Source: Bacteroidales bacterium WCE2008 (GTDB lineage Bacteria > Bacteroidota > Bacteroidia > Bacteroidales > UBA932). Taken from it: DNA of 64,000 bases. Position 1 is the first letter of the stretch. Each line of letters opens with the position of its first letter. Both the position numbers and the translations under genes were made by a program. The stretch lies in assembly GCA_900167925.1 (NCBI GenBank), contig FUZM01000002.1, forward strand, positions 1 to 64,000, read 5' to 3'. Below, one piece after another: positions 50,773 to 58,402 of this stretch. The notes beneath the pieces are model-generated. The model was not told the DNA's origin. It saw only the letters and a program-made list of their open reading frames with translations, and ran no database searches.

Positions 50773-51383
50773 AAAATGGAAAGCTCATAAAGGTCTGCGG
50801 GATGACTTCGGGGCGGAATATCCGTGCCGTGGAAAAGCTCGGCGTCGATATGATAGGTATGGTTTTCTATCCTGCGTCTCCGAGATTCGTGTCCAAAGAA
50901 CCTGATTATCTTCCGGATACTGCGGAGAGAGTCGGGGTCTTCGTGAATGCCGGCGAAGAGGCCGTCCTCAGATGTGTGGTCAAGTATGGACTCGACATGG
51001 TCCAGCTCCACGGCGCCGAGAGCCCGGATTTCTGTGCAAGACTCTCGAAACGTGGAGTAGGTGTGATCAAGGCCTTCGGAATAGTGTCTGCGGCCGATTT
51101 CGGGAGAGTCTCGCAGTATGAAGGCACATGCCGCTATTTCCTTTTCGATACACGTTCCGAGGCTTATGGCGGGTCCGGTCGCAGTTTTGACTGGTCGCTT
51201 CTGGAGAATTACAAGGGCAGTACGAGATTCCTGCTCAGCGGGGGTATCGGACCGGATTCTGCCGCTTCTCTTTCAGCCGTGGACCATCCTATGCTGGCGG
51301 GATTCGACCTTAACAGCAGGTTCGAATCGGCGCCCGGAGTAAAGAATGTAAGATTAATTGAAAATTTCCTGAATGAAATATGA
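50769..51383 (+). CDS. trpF: Phosphoribosylanthranilate isomerase
   Basis: 204 residues, small TIM barrel: catalytic Cys in KVCGM and Asp in the FDLNSRFE strand end; VQLHGAES is conserved. The ATG at 50769 overlaps the trpC stop (ATGA); an ATG two codons upstream (50763) is an alternative. Its stop overlaps trpA by four bases. Confidence 0.93.
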   Translation: MKNGKLIKVCGMTSGRNIRAVEKLGVDMIGMVFYPASPRFVSKEPDYLPDTAERVGVFVNAGEEAVLRCVVKYGLDMVQLHGAESPDFCARLSKRGVGVIKAFGIVSAADFGRVSQYEGTCRYFLFDTRSEAYGGSGRSFDWSLLENYKGSTRFLLSGGIGPDSAASLSAVDHPMLAGFDLNSRFESAPGVKNVRLIENFLNEI

Positions 51384-52168
51384 ACAGAATAGACGAACTT
51401 TTTGCAGACAGGCCTGAGGGTCTTCTTTCAATTTATTTCTGCGCCGGTACTCCGACGCTTGACGGAACTGCCGATGTCATCCGCACCCTGGAGAGGGAAG
51501 GGGTGAGCATGGTCGAGATAGGTATCCCTTTCAGCGATCCCATGGCTGACGGCCCGGTGATCCAGGATGCGGCGACAGATGCGCTCCGTAACGGTATGAA
51601 TCTCCGGCTTCTTTTCAGCCAGCTGAAGGATATCCGCAGGGACGTCTCCATTCCTCTGATTCTGATGGGCTATCTCAATCCGATCTACAAGTATGGATTC
51701 CGCAATTTCTGCGCTTCTTGCAGGGAGTGCGGGATAGACGGGGTCATAATCCCAGATCTGCCTTTCAGGGATTATCTGGAGCAGTATAAGCCAGTGGCTG
51801 ACGAGTATGGGATAAGGATGATAATGCTGATCACTCCAGAGACGTCCGAGGAGAGGATCCGTCTTATCGACAAGTATACAGACGGCTTCATCTATATGGT
51901 TTCTTCTGCTGCGACTACAGGTGCCCAGAAGGACTTCAATGAAGCCAAGCTGGAGTATTTCCGGAAGATCGAGGCGATGCATCTGAAAAACTGCCGGATG
52001 GTCGGTTTCGGTATCAGCAATGAAGCGACTTTCAGGGCTGCCTGCGAGTATTCTTCCGGAGGTATAATCGGAAGCCGTTTCGTGACTCTTTTGAAGGAGT
52101 TTGGAAGCGCGGAACGTGCTATTACTGAATTAAAAAAAGATATAGAATTTGGGGCGTTCACCCGATAA
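51380..52168 (+). CDS. trpA: Tryptophan synthase alpha chain
   Basis: 262 residues, TIM barrel: catalytic Glu in MVEIGIPFSDPMADGP and Asp in GVIIPDLPF. Cleaves indole-3-glycerol phosphate to indole, passed to TrpB. Last gene of the operon; no strong intrinsic terminator is visible, only a weak A/T hairpin at about 52183-52200. Confidence 0.95.
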   Translation: MNRIDELFADRPEGLLSIYFCAGTPTLDGTADVIRTLEREGVSMVEIGIPFSDPMADGPVIQDAATDALRNGMNLRLLFSQLKDIRRDVSIPLILMGYLNPIYKYGFRNFCASCRECGIDGVIIPDLPFRDYLEQYKPVADEYGIRMIMLITPETSEERIRLIDKYTDGFIYMVSSAATTGAQKDFNEAKLEYFRKIEAMHLKNCRMVGFGISNEATFRAACEYSSGGIIGSRFVTLLKEFGSAERAITELKKDIEFGAFTR

Positions 52169-52209
52169 TTAAACGTTTTTACTGAAAAAATCAAATTTTT
52201 CCCGGAAAA

Positions 52210-52245
52210 ACTTGCATGGGTAAAAAAATATTCTCAACTTTGCAG
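52210..52245 (+). promoter_or_regulatory. Candidate promoter of the galactanase gene
   Basis: CTTG at 52211-52214, 20 bp, CAACTTTG at 52235-52242; each box has one mismatch. This predicts a long leader of about 125 nt. Confidence 0.4.
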
Positions 52246-52309
52246 TGCAATAGATAGAACGCATTCGCGTTGTTTCATATTGGTTAGTTATCAGTTAGTG
52301 GTTATTATG

Positions 52310-52339
52310 ACAAGGAGGAGCCGTGAGGTTTCTCCTTGT
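52310..52339 (+). other. Leader hairpin upstream of the galactanase gene
   Basis: Perfect 8-bp stem ACAAGGAG (52310-52317) / CTCCTTGT (52332-52339) in the 5' untranslated region. A tiny frame of 18 codons (52307-52363) spans it. The stem has no T-run, so a structured leader is more likely than a terminator. Confidence 0.4.
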
Positions 52340-52375
52340 GCCATTTATAGGAGGCATGATTAAAAATATAAGACT

Positions 52376-53476
52376 ATGACCAGAATTCCATTGTTATTGC
52401 TCTGTCTTGCCGCGGTCGTTGCGTGCAAGGGCAAATCCACCGGGGAAAACGACAGAATCGGGGACGGATCCGCTTTCGTGCTGGGAGCGGATATCAGCTG
52501 GGCTTCCGAGATGGAGTCCGATGGGCGGACTTTCCGTCATTATTCTGGTAAGGAAGGCGATCTTGTTGATATCCTGGATGATATGGGGATTGATGCCGTG
52601 CGTCTCCGGGTGTTCGTGGACCCTGTCGGAGGATGGTGCGGGAAGGATGACGTCCTTTCTGTAGCAAAAAGAGTCTCCGCCGCAGGCATGGACCTTATGG
52701 TCGATTTTCATTACAGCGATTTCTTTGCCGATCCCCAGAGGCAGGATGTTCCTACTGCTTGGAAAGGACTGTCGCTGGAAGAGATGGCCGGAAAGGTCGC
52801 GTCCCATACGAAGGATGTGCTTTCGGCACTCAGGAAAGCCGGAATATCTGTCCGGTGGGTGCAGGTCGGCAATGAGACCCGCAACGGCATGCTTTGGGAT
52901 ACGGGCAGACTCTGGAACGATTCCTCGGATATTCCCGGAGGCTGGAGTAATTACGCCCGACTCAGCAATGCCGGTTATGATGCGGTCAAGTCTGTCTATC
53001 CGGAGGCCTCGGTAATTGTGCATATAGACAGCTACTGGACAGGGGAGGGACGTACCGATCCATGGTGGTATGACTCCTGGTGGTTCGAGAAGTTTCTGGA
53101 TGCCGGAGGAAAGGTTGATATCATCGGACTGTCTCATTATCCGATGACTTATCCCGGACTGTCATGGCGGCAGGTCAACCAGCTTTCCATCAATAAGATA
53201 AGACTTCTTTCGGAGACATACGGCCGCGATGTGATCGTCTGTGAGGTCGGCGTCATCCCGGCGATGGGGGAAAGCGCAGTCGAATGTATTTCTGATTTCA
53301 TGGCTTCGGCAAGAGCTCTCGACTGCTGCTCCGGAGTCTTCTATTGGGAGCCGGAAGTCGATGGAGTATGGAAACCGGCCATATACAATGAATTAGGCTG
53401 GGGAGCATACCATATGGGCGCTTTCGATGCATCCGGCAAGCCCGGTCCCGTAATGGATGCTTTCGTGAAAAAATAG
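52376..53476 (+). CDS. Arabinogalactan endo-beta-1,4-galactanase (GH53), lipoprotein
   Basis: 366 residues. Lipoprotein signal with lipobox AVVAC (Cys17). The GH53 barrel follows: GADISWASEME, RLRVFVDP, VDFHYSDFFADP, the acid/base Glu in QVGNETRNGM and the nucleophile Glu in VCEVG. It cleaves beta-1,4-galactan side chains of pectin at the cell surface. It is not inside a visible polysaccharide utilization locus: no SusC/SusD, GH2 or regulator genes flank it, apart from two small outer-membrane barrels downstream. Confidence 0.92.
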   Translation: MTRIPLLLLCLAAVVACKGKSTGENDRIGDGSAFVLGADISWASEMESDGRTFRHYSGKEGDLVDILDDMGIDAVRLRVFVDPVGGWCGKDDVLSVAKRVSAAGMDLMVDFHYSDFFADPQRQDVPTAWKGLSLEEMAGKVASHTKDVLSALRKAGISVRWVQVGNETRNGMLWDTGRLWNDSSDIPGGWSNYARLSNAGYDAVKSVYPEASVIVHIDSYWTGEGRTDPWWYDSWWFEKFLDAGGKVDIIGLSHYPMTYPGLSWRQVNQLSINKIRLLSETYGRDVIVCEVGVIPAMGESAVECISDFMASARALDCCSGVFYWEPEVDGVWKPAIYNELGWGAYHMGAFDASGKPGPVMDAFVKK

Positions 53477-53508
53477 GCTTCGAGGGCTTGGATTAGCATT
53501 ATTTTTGT

Positions 53509-53516
53509 TACCTTTG
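53509..53516 (+). promoter_or_regulatory. -7 element of the first barrel gene
   Basis: TACCTTTG, with a CTTG 18 bp upstream as a possible -33 box. The resulting leader of about 110 nt is AT-rich and has no other recognised feature. Confidence 0.5.
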
Positions 53517-53631
53517 CTCTAGTTTTTTAACGCACCAGCTGTTTACGGGAGTATTGATATGAAATTTAATCTATTTTATTCAGATTAGGTTAACTACTAT
53601 ATTTTACATTTTAAAAACATTTAATTTAGCT

Positions 53632-54273
53632 ATGAAACAGTATTTATTGAAACTATCTGTTGCAACTGCTTTTGTTCTTCTTTCTCTTATCTCTGCTTCA
53701 GCCCAGAAAGTGGGTGTAGTTGCAGGAGTCAACAGGCTTTACAGTTCTGAAAAATTCACTCTTCTTCCTGACTCTTCTCCGGAATCCGGCTTTTATGCAG
53801 GGGTATTGTATGATATGCCTGTAACGTTAGACGGATTATTTCTTGAGACGGGTCTCAAGTATCACAATCTCTTGAATTACAACAGCAATAGCGTTAATTT
53901 CAATGGCGAAACAGTGTTGTCCGAGAAAGGAAGTGTTACCGCCCATTATCTGAGCGCCCCGTTACTTGCCAAGTATAAGTTGCTTCTTTCCGATGCCTTT
54001 GGAATCCATTTCGCCGCCGGACCTCAGTTTACTTATGGAGTAGGTGGTCGTATAAAAGGAGATGTGAACGTAGTGGGAGTAAAAATGAGTGGCTCGAGTG
54101 ATTATTTCGACGGAAGAAAAAGATTTGATACCAAATTGTACCTTGGCGCAGGCTTTTTCTATAAGGATCTTGAGCTGAATGTAGCTCTTCAGTCAGGACT
54201 TCTTAATCAGGGGAAGGATGGGGATAAATTTTTTGAGTCTGAACTTCAGTTAGGTCTTGCTTATTTCTTCTAG
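53632..54273 (+). CDS. Small outer-membrane beta-barrel protein (PorT-like)
   Basis: 213 residues: signal peptide ending SASAQ (about 25) and a run of alternating amphipathic strands ending in aromatic FF, as in PorT/OmpW-like 8-strand barrels (Outer membrane protein beta-barrel domain). It is more AT-rich than its neighbours. A similar protein follows 106 bp later, so the pair probably arose by duplication. Confidence 0.72.
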   Translation: MKQYLLKLSVATAFVLLSLISASAQKVGVVAGVNRLYSSEKFTLLPDSSPESGFYAGVLYDMPVTLDGLFLETGLKYHNLLNYNSNSVNFNGETVLSEKGSVTAHYLSAPLLAKYKLLLSDAFGIHFAAGPQFTYGVGGRIKGDVNVVGVKMSGSSDYFDGRKRFDTKLYLGAGFFYKDLELNVALQSGLLNQGKDGDKFFESELQLGLAYFF

Positions 54274-54302
54274 TATTGTTGAAAATATCCAAAATGCTTT
54301 AG

Positions 54303-54334
54303 CGGACGCATAAATGAATATGCGTCCGTTTTTT
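54303..54334 (+). terminator. Intrinsic terminator after the first barrel gene
   Basis: Perfect 10-bp stem CGGACGCATA / TATGCGTCCG, 6-nt loop, T6. It separates the two barrel genes into independent transcripts. Confidence 0.88.
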
Positions 54335-54379
54335 GTTTCTGATTATTTACTTACCTTTACCGGACAAATTAAACTTATT

Positions 54380-54979
54380 ATGAAACTTAATCTTAAATTA
54401 TGTGCAGCATTTATTGCTGGACTGCTGATTTCAATCAATTCTTTTTCACAGGCGAGACTCGCCATAGGTGGTATTTCCTCCGATAACTATTTATCATCCT
54501 TTAACTTGACTGAAAAGCTGGAAAGCGATTATGGAGCCTATATCGGAATCCTTGGCGATCTCAGGCTTGGCGCGAATTCCAAGATGTATCTTGAAACAGG
54601 TGCTCTGTATGGATATGTAGGTCTGGAGAAAAAGACTGCATCCGAGGAGATTCATACCATCAACGTCCCTCTAAGACTCAAGTATAAGACTCCTGTTACA
54701 GAAGAGGGCGATTTCTTCTTCTTCGGCGGTGCAAGGGCCCAGTATGGCATTTCGGCCAGGATGAAAGAAAAGAACCTTTCCTGGAGTATGTATGACGAGG
54801 CTTTCCCTTATGGATGTCTGAATCGTATGGATGTCAAGGTCGGATTCGGCTGTGGTATTGCCGTTTCCATGCTGGAAATCAGGCTGGGATATGAATGGGG
54901 GCTGATGGATCAGACAACGGACGATGTAATCCATCTCAAGGTGAACCAGTTCTTCGTGGGTGTGGCCTTCAATCTTTAA
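54380..54979 (+). CDS. Small outer-membrane beta-barrel protein (PorT-like), second copy
   Basis: 199 residues: signal peptide (ends ...INSFSQ, about 23) and beta-barrel strands ending FFVGVAFNL. The ATG at 54380 is used because an earlier in-frame ATG (54314) lies inside the terminator of the preceding gene. A -7-like TACCTTTA is about 25 bp upstream. Same family as the preceding gene but clearly diverged. Confidence 0.72.
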   Translation: MKLNLKLCAAFIAGLLISINSFSQARLAIGGISSDNYLSSFNLTEKLESDYGAYIGILGDLRLGANSKMYLETGALYGYVGLEKKTASEEIHTINVPLRLKYKTPVTEEGDFFFFGGARAQYGISARMKEKNLSWSMYDEAFPYGCLNRMDVKVGFGCGIAVSMLEIRLGYEWGLMDQTTDDVIHLKVNQFFVGVAFNL

Positions 54980-55003
54980 TTCTGAAAATTTTTCGGCAAA
55001 ACC

Positions 55004-55034
55004 CTTGCTGAATTAATTTAAATAGCTATCTTTG
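55004..55034 (+). promoter_or_regulatory. Promoter of tRNA-Val
   Basis: CTTG (55004-55007), 19 bp, TATCTTTG (55027-55034), 37 bp before the mature tRNA 5' end. Confidence 0.65.
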
Positions 55035-55071
55035 CAATCCCGTTTGAAAACAGCGGGTTTGCAATAAGCTT

Positions 55072-55146
55072 GGGAGCATAGCTCAGTTGGTTCAGAGCGT
55101 CTGCCTTACAAGCAGAGGGTCGGGGGTTCGACTCCCTCTGCTCCCA
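55072..55146 (+). tRNA. tRNA-Val (anticodon TAC)
   Basis: Full cloverleaf: acceptor GGGAGCA/TGCTCCC, D arm GCTC...GAGC, anticodon arm TCTGC-CTTACAA-GCAGA, T arm with TTCGACT. Anticodon TAC reads GTA/GTG valine codons. CCA is not encoded. Confidence 0.95.
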
Positions 55147-55150
55147 CTCG

Positions 55151-55179
55151 AAGGTCAGCCCTAATGGTTGACCTTTTTT
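55151..55179 (+). terminator. Terminator of tRNA-Val
   Basis: AAGGTCAGCC / GGTTGACCTT, 10 bp including one G-U pair, loop CTAAT, followed by T4. An ATG at 55164 falls within this hairpin and is therefore not the start of the next gene. Confidence 0.82.
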
Positions 55180-55184
55180 CGTAT

Positions 55185-55736
55185 ATGACCGAGAATGAAA
55201 AAGAAGTGATCCAGGGCTTCAAAGAGAGGCTTACAAAGCACCTGCTGTCAATCTGCAAGGAGAAAGGCTATCTTGGCGATACGCTCCTCCAGACACCGGA
55301 TATAGAGGGCAAATGGACGGAGATCGCTCCTGATTACTATGGCGATGCAATTCCTGAATTCAACGGCTATCCTGAAGTAGTGCTGGCATGGGCCGCCTAT
55401 CTTGGAGAGGCCGTCGCCCAGTGCTGGGACTCAGACTGGACTTCATTCTCCGGCGAGAAATACGGCTTCTTCAGAGGAGCCCGCGGTTTCGACTATCTCG
55501 ACGAGCATATTACAGAAAAGTTCCTTGGCTATAAAGTCGGCTCGGAGGAGGGGAATGCCGAGGCTGAAGTACTTCGCGATCTCGCCACTCAGGCCTATAC
55601 ATTCTTGCGCCACGATAATATCGAAGCGCAGAGCATTCTGGCATATAAGGCCGTTCTGGCCTCAATCGACGTGATGTTCCTTGTCGGCGCCGCCGTAAGA
55701 CTGAAAAAACTCGGCTACAAATTCGAAAAGATGTAG
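55185..55736 (+). CDS. Conserved hypothetical protein
   Basis: 183 residues, soluble, mostly helical, acidic. No signal peptide or membrane segment. Starts MTENEKEVIQGFKERL, contains an internal W/Y-rich stretch (WDSDWTSFSGEKYGFFRGARGF) and ends in a hydrophobic helix with VGAAVRLKKLGYKF. I do not recognise a family with known function. It stands alone between tRNA-Val and tmRNA; its codon use looks normal for the genome, and it is very likely a real gene. Confidence 0.72.
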   Translation: MTENEKEVIQGFKERLTKHLLSICKEKGYLGDTLLQTPDIEGKWTEIAPDYYGDAIPEFNGYPEVVLAWAAYLGEAVAQCWDSDWTSFSGEKYGFFRGARGFDYLDEHITEKFLGYKVGSEEGNAEAEVLRDLATQAYTFLRHDNIEAQSILAYKAVLASIDVMFLVGAAVRLKKLGYKFEKM

Positions 55737-55755
55737 CCGAGTATAAAACCTTGCG

Positions 55756-56149
55756 TGGAGATGGGCGGACTCGAACCGCCGTCCAAACACCGTATCAGAT
55801 AGCTTTCTACACGTTTATTCTTCCTTTGGTTTTCGTCAGCGGCCTGCCGGAAGACGGGCTAACCGCAGCTTATCCTCTAAGTCTTGGCATGGTTTAAAGG
55901 AGTCCCCATGTGCATCCGGTTTGGATGATACCCCTGGATCGGAACATAACCGGCCTAAAGTCCGAGGGATACTCGTCGGCGTCGCAGCCTTGGCGACGCG
56001 GATTAAGCTAAATGACTTGGTCAATTAGGCAGCGAGTGCATAGTTGTTGTTGCCAACTGAATTTTTGAGAGTCGAGATTTACGGGCAGGCCCACAGCGCC
56101 CGGCGTGCTTACTGTCCAAAGTCAATGCTGTCAAAACCAAAACATCCCC
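55756..56149 (-). ncRNA. ssrA: Transfer-messenger RNA
   Basis: 394 nt, minus strand. The tRNA-like ends are GGGGATG at the 5' end (56149-56143) and the T arm GGCGGTTCGAGTCCGCC with CATCTCC-A at the 3' end; one G-U pair in the acceptor and no encoded CCA. The tag frame (56054-56025) is GGC AAC AAC AAC TAT GCA CTC GCT GCC TAA, giving GNNNYALAA. A -7 box TACCTTTG is at 56169-56162. It rescues stalled ribosomes with SmpB. Confidence 0.95.
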
Positions 56150-56161
56150 ATTGAACAGGTG

Positions 56162-56169
56162 CAAAGGTA
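56162..56169 (-). promoter_or_regulatory. -7 element of tmRNA
   Basis: Minus strand TACCTTTG, 12 bp before the mature 5' end. The -33 box is not clear. Confidence 0.55.
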
Positions 56170-56189
56170 CTCAAAAAGAGCGAAACAAC

Positions 56190-56789
56190 CTAAATAATGG
56201 TTGCAAACTTCTCCATTTCAATCCTTATGTCATGGTTCGCAGACGCTCCGTCAGCCGGATGTCCGACAGGGAGAAGGGCCAGGACCTCGTAATCCGCTGT
56301 CTGAGGCAGTATCTTCTTGACGATTTCTTCGTCGAACGAACCTACCCAGGTAGAGCCCAGTCCGAGATCGGCCACCTCGAGCATCATATGGGTACATACG
56401 ATAGACGCATCAATCTCCGCGGAGTTCTTTCCGTCATTTTTTCTTACCCAGGCCGATTTCTTGTCGGCTCCGATTATGAATACCACCGGGGCTCCGAAGG
56501 TGTATTTCGTGGCTTCCGTGAGCCTGGATCTCATTTCTTCGTCAACAATGGCCCAGACATGGACCGGCTGTCTGTTTACGGCAGTAGGAGCAAGGCGTCC
56601 TGCTTCCAGGATACTGTCTATCATCTTTTGCTCGACAGGAGCCGGCCTGAAAGACCTGCATGAATAACGCTTGGCTGCAAGCTCGAGAAACTCCGACTTT
56701 TTCGGGGAAATCCTGTCAGCAACATCTATGAATGCTGCGCGATGGTGGATTTTTGTAATGTCGCTAAGGCGCTGAAGAAAACGGTTCAT
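56190..56789 (-). CDS. Nitroreductase family protein
   Basis: 199 residues. The core begins ELAAKRYSCRSFRPAPVEQ, the typical FMN-binding start of nitroreductases, with PTAVNRQPVHVWAI and GLGSTWVGSFDEE further along and LLPVGHPAD near the C-terminus. It is predicted to be an FMN-dependent NAD(P)H oxidoreductase. About 30 residues precede the family core; a shorter start is possible but there is no Met between. Confidence 0.85.
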   Translation of the reverse strand: MNRFLQRLSDITKIHHRAAFIDVADRISPKKSEFLELAAKRYSCRSFRPAPVEQKMIDSILEAGRLAPTAVNRQPVHVWAIVDEEMRSRLTEATKYTFGAPVVFIIGADKKSAWVRKNDGKNSAEIDASIVCTHMMLEVADLGLGSTWVGSFDEEIVKKILPQTADYEVLALLPVGHPADGASANHDIRIEMEKFATII

Positions 56790-56830
56790 AGCATGTGTTT
56801 TTTAATTATGTGCAGACAATATAAGAAATT

Positions 56831-58177
56831 TTATGCCAACTTGCAAGCAGTCAGGCTCTTTGCCGCAGATTCTCCGGCAAGGAATCCGGTGCTGAACGCG
56901 CACTGGAGATTGTATCCTCCCGTATCGCAATCCACGTCAAGCAACTCCCCGCAGAGATAGAGCCCGGGGCATATTCTTGATTCCATCGTCTTCGGAAGGA
57001 CTTCGTCAGTGCTTACTCCGCCTGCCGTCACTACACTGCGCTCATATCCTACAAAGCCCTCTATCTGCATCGTCCATCGTTTCAGTGATACGGCGAGAGC
57101 GTCCATATCTATCCTTTCATTGCCCTTGCGGCCGTTGAGAATCGACGGATTCGACATCATGAAGCCCTGGATCATGTCCATAGGCATCAGTTTCCCCAGA
57201 ATCACGCGCAGAGCCCCTTTGACGCTGATATTCCGGCTTCGAGGATCTTTCTGGACGTCATTCCAGATGCTGCGGACTCTCGAGCGGACTTCCTCCTCCG
57301 AGACGCCCGGCTTCAGGTCTATCACAATCCTGGCCTTCGAGCCGTTGGCGATCGCCTTGACACAGTTACGGCTGATCTGGAACCCTATCGGTCCTTCGAT
57401 ACCGCCGTCAGTGAAATCGAGATCCCCGAATTCGTCCTGGACCTCGTCGTCGCCGATGTACAGGGTCATGCCGACGTTCTTGAGCTGAATGCCGCAGAGA
57501 GCCTTCCCGAGCTCCGCCAGAGGCGTCGCGCGGTCGATATGGCCCTTCATCGCAGGTTTCTCGGGCTCGAGCTTATAGCCCTTCGGCACGATCGCCGTCA
57601 GGGACGGGAAGCATGGGAGAATCTTGTGTCCGAGATCATGAGCCCAGACATAGCCGTCGCCGGTCGAACCGGTGCCGGGATAGGAGAGTCCTCCAGTCGC
57701 GATTATGAGCTTTCTGCATGAATATTTCCGGCAGTAGCCCTCGAGGGCGAAGCCGTCGTCCGTGGCTTTGACTGACTCGATGGCGCAGCCTGTCTCGATT
57801 CTGGCGCCGGCGTTTCTTGCCAGATTGGCGAGGGTGTCGATGACATCCGATGCCCTGTGAGAAGCCGGGAAGGCTCTGTCCCCGCGTTCGACGACTGTCT
57901 CAAGTCCGGCTTCTTCCAGCATGGAGATCACGCTTTCCGGCGGGAGAGTGTAGAATGCAGGGCGCAGGAAATTGGATTTCGAGCGTATATGCTGCGAAAA
58001 CTCGTTCCATGGCTTGACATTGCTGAAATTGCAGCGTCCTTTGCCTGTAATCATCATCTTACGGGCCGGACGGGGCATTTTCTCGATGATTGTCACAGAA
58101 GCTCCGCTACGGGCTGCCGCAATTCCTGCTAGCAGTCCGGATGCTCCGGCTCCTATTATGATTATGTCAGAAGTCAT
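56831..58177 (-). CDS. BaiN/HI0933 family FAD-dependent oxidoreductase
   Basis: 448 residues. N-terminal Rossmann motif IIIGAGASGLLAGIAAA, then GKGRCNFSN, and C-terminal YLCGELLDVDCDTGGYNLQ. This is the HI0933-like flavoprotein family, one branch of which (BaiN) acts on bile acids in Clostridium, though most members have unknown substrates. The gene is divergent from tRNA-Thr. Confidence 0.88.
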   Translation of the reverse strand: MTSDIIIIGAGASGLLAGIAAARSGASVTIIEKMPRPARKMMITGKGRCNFSNVKPWNEFSQHIRSKSNFLRPAFYTLPPESVISMLEEAGLETVVERGDRAFPASHRASDVIDTLANLARNAGARIETGCAIESVKATDDGFALEGYCRKYSCRKLIIATGGLSYPGTGSTGDGYVWAHDLGHKILPCFPSLTAIVPKGYKLEPEKPAMKGHIDRATPLAELGKALCGIQLKNVGMTLYIGDDEVQDEFGDLDFTDGGIEGPIGFQISRNCVKAIANGSKARIVIDLKPGVSEEEVRSRVRSIWNDVQKDPRSRNISVKGALRVILGKLMPMDMIQGFMMSNPSILNGRKGNERIDMDALAVSLKRWTMQIEGFVGYERSVVTAGGVSTDEVLPKTMESRICPGLYLCGELLDVDCDTGGYNLQCAFSTGFLAGESAAKSLTACKLA

Positions 58178-58208
58178 ATTGTACTATCCAAAAATTTTCA
58201 TATATTTG
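58178..58208 (+). promoter_or_regulatory. Promoter of tRNA-Thr
   Basis: ATTG (58178-58181), 19 bp, TATATTTG (58201-58208); one mismatch in -33, perfect -7, 27 bp before the tRNA. Confidence 0.65.
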
Positions 58209-58235
58209 CATTCCATTTCGCGAAGATGCGATTTT

Positions 58236-58308
58236 GCCGCTTTAGCTCAGTTGGTAGAGCAGCTCATTCGTAATGAGCAGGTCGCGGGTTCGAGTCCCGT
58301 TCGCGGCT
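58236..58308 (+). tRNA. tRNA-Thr (anticodon CGT)
   Basis: Cloverleaf with D arm GCTC/GAGC, anticodon arm GCTCA-TTCGTAA-TGAGC and T loop TTCGAGT. Anticodon CGT reads ACG. The acceptor pairs GCCGC/GCGGC but the inner two pairs (TT against TC) are mismatched. CCA not encoded. Confidence 0.9.
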
Positions 58309-58311
58309 CTC

Positions 58312-58347
58312 ATAAGGTGACTGGTTTCCGGTCGCCTTATTTTTTTT
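58312..58347 (+). terminator. Terminator of tRNA-Thr
   Basis: ATAAGGTGAC / GTCGCCTTAT (one G-T pair), 9-nt loop, T8. Confidence 0.85.
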
Positions 58348-58390
58348 ACAAAAATAACTGATTATTCCGGATTAGATGTTTTTTCTGTAG

Positions 58391-58398
58391 TATATTTG
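58391..58398 (+). promoter_or_regulatory. -7 element adjoining the start codon
   Basis: TATATTTG ends only 4 bp before the ATG at 58403, so transcription would begin at or just after the start codon or with a leader of a few nucleotides. Confidence 0.5.
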
Positions 58399-58402
58399 CG
58401 GT

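Noticed and set aside
55164..55184. Upstream ATG for the hypothetical protein after tRNA-Val
   Set aside because: It lies in the loop and 3' arm of the tRNA terminator; the next ATG at 55185 follows the T-run.
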